From Oligoflexia bacterium (lineage in GTDB: Bacteria > Bdellovibrionota > UBA1018): a stretch of DNA of 64,000 nt. The stretch is from positions 1-64,000 of the forward strand of contig CAITVN010000210.1 in NCBI GenBank assembly GCA_903895855.1, read 5' to 3'. Below the pieces are notes generated by a model. It saw nothing but the letters and a program-made list of their open reading frames with translations, did not search any database and was not told the origin of the DNA. Below are positions 58,633 through 64,000 of this stretch, piece after piece. Position numbers and translations under genes: made by a program. Within the stretch, counting starts at the first letter, position 1, and each line of letters starts with the position of its first letter.

Positions 58633-59313
58633 TCACACCTGTTTTAGCTGAATTCGAGACACAATCTCACTGACCTCTTGATGAATGGGAGTCAACCCAG
58701 AAACGACGAGTTCAGCGTGTGACTTTGAAGGCTCAACGAAGGCCGAATGCATCGGTTGAACTTGCTTAGTAAACTGCTTATAAACGCCTTCTGGCTTTCT
58801 TCCTCGTTCTTCAAGATCTCGCTTTAGCCGTCTCGCAAACCGAATTTCTTCTGGCGCATCAACAAAGACCCGAAGGTCACACAATTCCCACACAGGTTTT
58901 TGTGACAAAATCAGGGTGCCTTCGACCACCACCACGGGTGAAGCCAGTAGAGGGTTCGTCGTTTTTGAACGAGTGTGACTCGCAAACTCATAAATCGGCA
59001 CATTGACCGATCGGCCTTGTTTTAACTCAGTCAAATGCAAGCGTATCAAATCAAAATCAATCGAGTCAGGATGATCGAAATTCACGTTCTCTCCGTCACC
59101 CTTAAAAATCGCACTTTGATCAATATAATAATTATCTTGGCTTAAGATTGAACAGTGCCGATGGTGTGCCTCAAACGCGCGCGCCAGAGCAAGTGCTAAA
59201 GTCGTTTTGCCAGAGCCGCTGCCTCCGGAAATACAAACGATCAATGGAGCTGAACTGGCGAAGACATTCACGCCTACATCATTAGACGGTATCATAAAGT
59301 CGATCGCCCGCAT
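58633..59313 (-). CDS. udk: uridine kinase
   Basis: The 226-residue kinase phosphorylates uridine (and usually cytidine) to the monophosphate. The P-loop GGSGSGKTT is near residue 31, the acceptor segment QDNYYID near 60 and NFDHPDSIDF near 78, all typical of Udk. The start at 59313 overlaps upp by 32 bases; ATG 59295 would reduce this to 14. The overlap couples it to upp, so both routes into UMP are made together beside the urc genes. Confidence 0.93.
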   Translation of the reverse strand: MRAIDFMIPSNDVGVNVFASSAPLIVCISGGSGSGKTTLALALARAFEAHHRHCSILSQDNYYIDQSAIFKGDGENVNFDHPDSIDFDLIRLHLTELKQGRSVNVPIYEFASHTRSKTTNPLLASPVVVVEGTLILSQKPVWELCDLRVFVDAPEEIRFARRLKRDLEERGRKPEGVYKQFTKQVQPMHSAFVEPSKSHAELVVSGLTPIHQEVSEIVSRIQLKQV

Positions 59314-59917
59314 CGCCTAGTCCAGGAAGTAAATAACCCTTGGCATCGAGTTCGCGTTCTAGTGAAACCGTGATAATCTCGACCTCAGGAAAACGCTCGT
59401 GAATGCGAGCAACACCTTCTTTTGCAGCTAAAATGCAAACAAAACGAATATCGCCCACATCGTATTCTTTCAAACGCTCGATTGCAGAACAAGCCGTATC
59501 ACCGGTGGCCAATAAAGGGTCTATCAAGAGAATTTTTCGCCCTTCAATTTTCGACGGCAATCGCAAATAGTACTCAACGGTACCTTGAATGAATCGGTCG
59601 CGGTAAATACCGATATGGCCCACTGTCGCAAAGGGTAAAATTCTCAGCATTCCACCTAACATGCCATTGCCGGCTCGCTGAATCGAAACCACTACCAACT
59701 CTTCACCGACAATCGTAGTTTGTGTTTTTTCTAAGGGAGTTTCAATCTGGGCCGTCGCTACTTTTAAATCTCGAGTGGCTTCGTAAGCAATGAACTGACT
59801 GATTTCTTCCATGATCAATCGAAAGCTATGCGCCGTTGTTCTTTTATCTCTCAGCATGGTGAGCTTATGATGAATCACCGGATGCTCAATAATCGTTAAG
59901 TTTTTCATTCTTGCCAT
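59282..59917 (-). CDS. upp: uracil phosphoribosyltransferase
   Basis: The 211-residue enzyme joins uracil and PRPP to make UMP. The PRPP loop LLIDPLLATGDTA (about 129-141) and the C-terminal uracil site YLLPGLGDAGDR are exact family hallmarks. In the URC route of yeasts a Upp homolog is required for uracil breakdown. This fits its place 17 bases after urc4. A second possible start is at ATG 59908. Confidence 0.95.
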   Translation of the reverse strand: MARMKNLTIIEHPVIHHKLTMLRDKRTTAHSFRLIMEEISQFIAYEATRDLKVATAQIETPLEKTQTTIVGEELVVVSIQRAGNGMLGGMLRILPFATVGHIGIYRDRFIQGTVEYYLRLPSKIEGRKILLIDPLLATGDTACSAIERLKEYDVGDIRFVCILAAKEGVARIHERFPEVEIITVSLERELDAKGYLLPGLGDAGDRLYDTV

Positions 59918-59934
59918 GGGTCAAATTTATTTCA

Positions 59935-61191
59935 TTAAAAAACGGTTCCGTCGAGCTTTAGTTTAAGCGGTGGCGATCCATCTGCTCTCAATTCTTTGGC
60001 TATTTCGCGCCCTGCCCACCAGGTGCCGCCCTCGAGAATGTTCGCTAACGACAATTGCGGGCGCTGCAGGCGTTCTTTCACTCTCATTCCCACTTCATCC
60101 AGAAGACAAACGGTCAACGCTCTCCACTGAATGACAAACTCTGAACCGGCTTCATACTCTAAGCTGAAAGCGTTTTCGTCTTTGGGTAACAAAACTTTTG
60201 TATCTAAGAACAATCCCCCATTGCGGTACTCGGGCAAACCGGTGAGCTCATCAAGGTCACAAATCTCAAAACCAGCCCAAAGATAGGGTTCAAGTAATGA
60301 ATAGGTTAACCATTGACTGAGCTTGTGAAACACCACGGTTTCACCATTCAAAAGTTCTGAGCGCCAAGCATCACCGAGCGGACCATGGTCACACACTAGA
60401 CGCGAAGGCCAGATCGGGCCGAGATGAATAAGCACTTCGTGCAAAAGCTTTGAAGCTGAAATCGACTTTGAAGAGTTCGGCTTTGCGTTTGCAGCGGCAT
60501 TTACTCCGGAGTTTGCAGCGGCTTTTACGGCCCAGATGTCAAAAAAATCTCCAAGCCGCAAAGTTTGAGTTGTCTCAAGAACTTTTGCTAATTTCTTCAG
60601 CAACGAAACTCGACCCTCAAGCCCAATGAGTGGGTTTTGGGCATTCACTTGAAAACGTTTTTCGAGAATGGCGACAGTTAAAGCATTCAGCCCTTCATGA
60701 TCAACGCGGTTGGGCTGGGTAGCCGAATGACTGAACGTTCCAGCGAGATAGGCTTCTAGACTGGCCAGCGCCAAACCTTCAGATCGACCAATGGCAGAGC
60801 CTTGTGATGGCTGGTAGCTCCAGCTGGTTCCTGCCCCGGCATCAAGTAAAACAGAAACAATGACTAACTCGAAGAAACGCTGAGAAACTTCGTTGCCGGG
60901 CGAGCTCACCCACTTCGTCTGTAATTCTCTAACACGGTCAATGCCTCCGGCTCGAAAATGTCCCCAACGTGAATGAAATGGAATTTCAAGCGATGGGTAC
61001 CGACGCTTGGTGCTATTCACAACGCGGTCAACTGTTGGGTCTATCTGAGTTGAATCGATTTTAAACAATCCTCGACCCGCAAGCGTCTCAGCATAGATTT
61101 TCTGGCACTGCCGACGTGCAGCTTTTGCACTCAACAAATCAATGTACTCAGAGTGAGAAAGTGTCACATGAGAGTTTTTTGGGTCACCCAT
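59935..61191 (-). CDS. DUF1688 family protein (Urc4-like uracil catabolism)
   Basis: The 418-residue protein matches the DUF1688 (URC4/urg3) family: RYPSLEIPFHSRWGHFRAGG near residue 88, a GRSEGLALAS segment near 150 and the C-terminal LSLANILEGGTWWAGREIA. Yeast Urc4 is needed to degrade uracil, though its reaction is not defined. There is no signal or membrane segment. It lies between a Urc1-like gene and upp, which is the context seen for bacterial URC clusters and is the main support for its role. Confidence 0.9.
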   Translation of the reverse strand: MGDPKNSHVTLSHSEYIDLLSAKAARRQCQKIYAETLAGRGLFKIDSTQIDPTVDRVVNSTKRRYPSLEIPFHSRWGHFRAGGIDRVRELQTKWVSSPGNEVSQRFFELVIVSVLLDAGAGTSWSYQPSQGSAIGRSEGLALASLEAYLAGTFSHSATQPNRVDHEGLNALTVAILEKRFQVNAQNPLIGLEGRVSLLKKLAKVLETTQTLRLGDFFDIWAVKAAANSGVNAAANAKPNSSKSISASKLLHEVLIHLGPIWPSRLVCDHGPLGDAWRSELLNGETVVFHKLSQWLTYSLLEPYLWAGFEICDLDELTGLPEYRNGGLFLDTKVLLPKDENAFSLEYEAGSEFVIQWRALTVCLLDEVGMRVKERLQRPQLSLANILEGGTWWAGREIAKELRADGSPPLKLKLDGTVF

Positions 61192-61215
61192 TTGCTTAAT
61201 CCCTAATTTGTTGAG

Positions 61216-62472
61216 TTACTCGGTGAGTTTTCGACCTTGTACCTTTTTTAACTCATCTTCAGATTTTACTTTATCGTGAGTGAAATATCCGGCCGCCTTT
61301 TTTGCTTCCATCTCAACTTGAGCATCTTTCGGTACCCGCCCTTCAGGAATTGAAACGCGCTCGCCCACACTGATACCACTTTTGACAATCGCATTGTACT
61401 TCATGTCGCTCATTGAAATGAGGTGGTCGATTTTCGTGAACCCCAACCAATGCAACACATCGGGCATGAGCTCTTGAAAACGCATGTCTTGAACTCCAGC
61501 CACACATTCAGTTCGCTTGAAATACGTCGCCGCCGAATCGCCACCTTCTTGTCTTTTTCTAGCATTGTACACCAAGAATTTAGTCACTTCGCCCAGCGCT
61601 CGCCCCTCTTTTCGGTAGTACACAATCGCGCCCAGCCCGCCTTTTTGGGCCATTTTGATGGCTTCTTCTATTCCATGAATCAAATAGGGCCGACAGGTAC
61701 AAATATCTGACCCGAACACGTCTGAACCATTACACTCATCGTGTACTCGAACGGTGACTTCAACATTGGGATTACCCAATTTTGAAACGTCTCCAAACAA
61801 GTAAACTGAAGTGCTGCCAATAGGAGGCAAGAACGCCTTCAAGTCGGGTCTTGTGATGAGCTCAGGAAACATGCCACCCGTTTCTAAAAAAAGCGCTTTT
61901 CTCATTTCACCTTCTGAACACTTGAAGCGCTCAGCAATTCCGGGCAAATACCAAACCGGGTCAACAGCCGCCTTAGTCACTGCTACGTCTAAACTGGGTG
62001 CAATGATTTGGCCGTCGATTTTCAGGCGCCCTTCATTCACGGCATCGCGAAGTTCAACCATTTGAATGTGCGCCTTAGTCACCGCAATTGACGGGCGAAT
62101 ATCAAACCCTTTATCAAAATACGATTTGAACACATCGCCGACCTCGGCCCCCCAAGGGTCAATCGACACAATCTTGCTTTTCTCAGTCCAAGATGGAAAT
62201 GGCCCAATTTTTTCAACCGGTGAAGTGTTGGTAAGGTCGGCCTTGTGATCGACAGGCAAATACCCGGCGGCAGTTGCGAGCGCACGATAGACCGTGTAGC
62301 TACCCGAGTGAGTGCCAATGGCATTGCGCTGCTCTAAATTGGTGAGCGTTGCCACCACCGGGCCACGCAACTCTGGGGTTTTCGCATACCAGTCAAGCGG
62401 AGTCACTTTTTTTCGTTTCTGCCCCGGATGGGACGTCAAAACCACATGACTAGATCTTCCAATGTACGGCAT
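61216..62472 (-). CDS. GTP cyclohydrolase II-like protein, Urc1 type
   Basis: The 418-residue protein is a RibA relative. The zinc Cys set RVHDECNGSDVFGSDICTC is near residue 242, and the loop YYRKEGRALGEVTKF is near 288. The downstream family segment is DSAATYFKRTE. It has a 200-residue N-terminal domain that riboflavin RibA lacks, which matches the Urc1 group of uracil catabolism. Loops that contact GTP in RibA are changed. With urc4 and upp next to it, Urc1 is a better call than riboflavin synthesis. Confidence 0.9.
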   Translation of the reverse strand: MPYIGRSSHVVLTSHPGQKRKKVTPLDWYAKTPELRGPVVATLTNLEQRNAIGTHSGSYTVYRALATAAGYLPVDHKADLTNTSPVEKIGPFPSWTEKSKIVSIDPWGAEVGDVFKSYFDKGFDIRPSIAVTKAHIQMVELRDAVNEGRLKIDGQIIAPSLDVAVTKAAVDPVWYLPGIAERFKCSEGEMRKALFLETGGMFPELITRPDLKAFLPPIGSTSVYLFGDVSKLGNPNVEVTVRVHDECNGSDVFGSDICTCRPYLIHGIEEAIKMAQKGGLGAIVYYRKEGRALGEVTKFLVYNARKRQEGGDSAATYFKRTECVAGVQDMRFQELMPDVLHWLGFTKIDHLISMSDMKYNAIVKSGISVGERVSIPEGRVPKDAQVEMEAKKAAGYFTHDKVKSEDELKKVQGRKLTE

Positions 62473-62531
62473 TCTTTAAGTTCCTTTCAAATAGCGTAGC
62501 TCGCCAATTCAACCGTTCTTAGGTCGCCAAT

Positions 62532-63998
62532 TTAACTCATCCAATTTTGATCTGATTGCATCACCCATTTGCTGGTGACTTTTTTCAACTGGGTCCAAAA
62601 CTCTAATCCTTGCATTCCGGTGATATCGCCGTGTCCGAATCGGCTCAGGCCAATTCCGCCAAATGAAAACGGCTCGCGTGGCACCGGAACTCCGATATTC
62701 ACCCCAATCATTCCGGCATGGGCTTCTTTCATTACTCGATCGGCAATCGCTGCACTTTGTGTGAACACTGAAGCCGCATTTCCGTAGGGGTTCGATTTTT
62801 GAATCGTTAACGCCTCAGACAGTGACGGCACTCGAATGATCGAAAGCACCGGACCAAAAAGTTCATCGCAAGCCGCTTCAGAACCAGCGACAACTTGATC
62901 TAAAATGGTAGGCCCCAACCAGAACCCCGCTTCGCAACCCTGCGGTACCGGTGTTTCTCGCCCGTCGAGCCTCAGTGAACCCGAACCACTTGCAAGGGCT
63001 CGCTCGAGAGCTCCCCTAATTTTAAATAATGACTGTGAAGAAATCAATGCACCCATGTCAAATCCTAAGCGCATTTTCGAGGCCTTCTCAGTGGCGAGTG
63101 TAAGAGTCGACTCGATCGCTGAGTTGCCCTGTTCACCGACGGCGAGTAATACCGACGCGGCCATGCAGCGTTGGCCGGCACACCCCGTAAACGAATCGAC
63201 GATTCCTTGAGCGGTCATTTGAGGCTCGGCATCAGGCATCACAATGAGGTGATTTTTTGCGCCACCGAGAGCGAGTACTCGCTTGTGAGTGGCGGCTCCC
63301 ATTTGATAAACTTTGTCAGCGATTGCTGACGACCCAACAAACCCAATCGCTTGAATTCGTTTATTTAAGCAAAGCGCCTCTACGAGATCTTTTGCTCCGT
63401 GTAAAACAGTAAAGACCCCCGAGGGTAGTCCGGCTTGCTTTAAGAGTTCTGCAATTTTCAGAGCCGTGAGCGGAACTTTCTCAGACGGTTTCCAAACCAG
63501 ACAGTTTCCGGCAACCAAGGCAATCGGAATCATCCACATCGGCACCATAGCAGGAAAATTAAAGGGAGTGATCGCCGCAACGACGCCCAAAGGTTCGCGC
63601 CGAAACTCACAACTCACCCCCCGAGAAACTTCGAGTTTTTGGGTTTGATCTGAATTTTGAAGACTCAAAGCAAACTCAGTGACTTCAATGCCTTTCAAGA
63701 TTTCGGCACGCGCTTCAGAAAAGATTTTGCCAGACTCTGAGCAAATTAGATTCGAAAGCCCATCGATGTCACGAAGCAAGAGTTGTCGAAATTGAAACAG
63801 CACCGCCGAACGCTCTTTAATGGGTACCCAACGCCAGTGTTCAAAAGCCTTTTCAGCAACAGTCAACGCCTGCTCAACCAAGGCAGAACTCGCTGCAGCG
63901 CCCGCGCCGATCAGGCTACCGTTATAAGGCGAGTGAACTTGAAAAACAGGCCCATCACCTTTGACCCAAGTGTCGCCAATCCAATGATTCACATTCAA
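62532..63998 (-). CDS. mmsA: CoA-acylating (methyl)malonate-semialdehyde dehydrogenase
   Basis: About 488 residues, running to the window edge. The first visible start is TTG 63998, only two bases from the end, so the real start may lie outside. Aldehyde-dehydrogenase motifs are AITPFNFPAMVPMWM (about 141), FVGSS (about 226) and CAGQRCMA with the catalytic Cys (about 280), the form typical of MmsA. MmsA turns malonate or methylmalonate semialdehyde into acetyl- or propionyl-CoA. In a URC cluster it would remove the three-carbon product of uracil. Confidence 0.92.
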   Translation of the reverse strand: MNVNHWIGDTWVKGDGPVFQVHSPYNGSLIGAGAAASSALVEQALTVAEKAFEHWRWVPIKERSAVLFQFRQLLLRDIDGLSNLICSESGKIFSEARAEILKGIEVTEFALSLQNSDQTQKLEVSRGVSCEFRREPLGVVAAITPFNFPAMVPMWMIPIALVAGNCLVWKPSEKVPLTALKIAELLKQAGLPSGVFTVLHGAKDLVEALCLNKRIQAIGFVGSSAIADKVYQMGAATHKRVLALGGAKNHLIVMPDAEPQMTAQGIVDSFTGCAGQRCMAASVLLAVGEQGNSAIESTLTLATEKASKMRLGFDMGALISSQSLFKIRGALERALASGSGSLRLDGRETPVPQGCEAGFWLGPTILDQVVAGSEAACDELFGPVLSIIRVPSLSEALTIQKSNPYGNAASVFTQSAAIADRVMKEAHAGMIGVNIGVPVPREPFSFGGIGLSRFGHGDITGMQGLEFWTQLKKVTSKWVMQSDQNWMS

Positions 63999-64000
63999 TT

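Noticed and set aside
61216-62472. Riboflavin biosynthesis RibA
   Set aside because: It has an extra N-terminal domain and altered loops, and its neighbours are pyrimidine genes, not rib genes.

Overview
The window is a gene-dense bacterial chromosome segment with moderate GC and many short overlaps between neighbouring genes. It shows no phage genes, insertion sequence, CRISPR array, rRNA or recognisable tRNA. Many products carry signal peptides or lipoboxes (cell-surface lipoproteins, beta-propellers, beta-barrel-like proteins). The rest mixes prkA-yeaH-spoVR, secA, a B12-dependent ribonucleotide reductase, FadAB and arginine and pyrimidine catabolism. This is a diderm bacterium. A Bdellovibrionota-type lineage fits the overall style, but that is an inference from gene content and not from a marker gene.

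Layout. 1-237: an 18-bp tandem repeat, possibly the 3' end of a coding sequence. 403-10782: four large exported proteins, namely a secreted protein, a 1.6-kilo-residue Kelch-repeat lipoprotein and two Cys-rich lipoproteins that look paralogous. Two of these transcription units share a nearly identical leader. 10761-15526: pseudouridine synthase, YkgJ-type protein and nrdJ; upstream of nrdJ, tandem NrdR boxes overlap a good promoter. 16007-17016: a small lipoprotein and a 35-residue membrane microprotein. 17218-23823: a minus-strand unit of an Fn3/NHL lipoprotein, a gingipain-like (C25) secreted protease and a GHKL ATPase with an unusual Ig-like domain. 23959-24570: a DUF2239 gene whose promoter contains a perfect 18-bp palindrome. 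24589-29340: prkA-yeaH-spoVR, divergent from a unit of PP2C phosphatase, M23 peptidase, secA and a YbjQ-like protein; a 10-10-10 inverted repeat lies between them.

35607-41432: secreted proteins and the fadBA beta-oxidation pair. 41560-41728: a striking 169-bp element with perfect 46-bp inverted arms, lying between fadB and a divergent exported protein gene. 41807-53725: exported proteins, a lipoprotein metallophosphoesterase, a patatin-like lipase, a LysM-like protein, an amino-acid oxidoreductase, a secreted agmatine/peptidylarginine-deiminase-like enzyme, NnrS, an MFS transporter and an unknown lipoprotein with a strong terminator. 54084-55441: a small HAMP membrane protein and two small exported proteins, preceded by a perfect FNR-type box.

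55448-64000: a long minus-strand array reading mmsA, urc1-like, urc4 (DUF1688), upp, udk, rocF, rocD, glycosyltransferase. The first five fit a bacterial version of the URC uracil-catabolism route: uracil salvage to UMP, ring breakdown by Urc1/Urc4, and removal of the C3 semialdehyde by MmsA. RocF and RocD take arginine through ornithine to glutamate semialdehyde. Together the array suggests use of pyrimidines and arginine as carbon and nitrogen sources.
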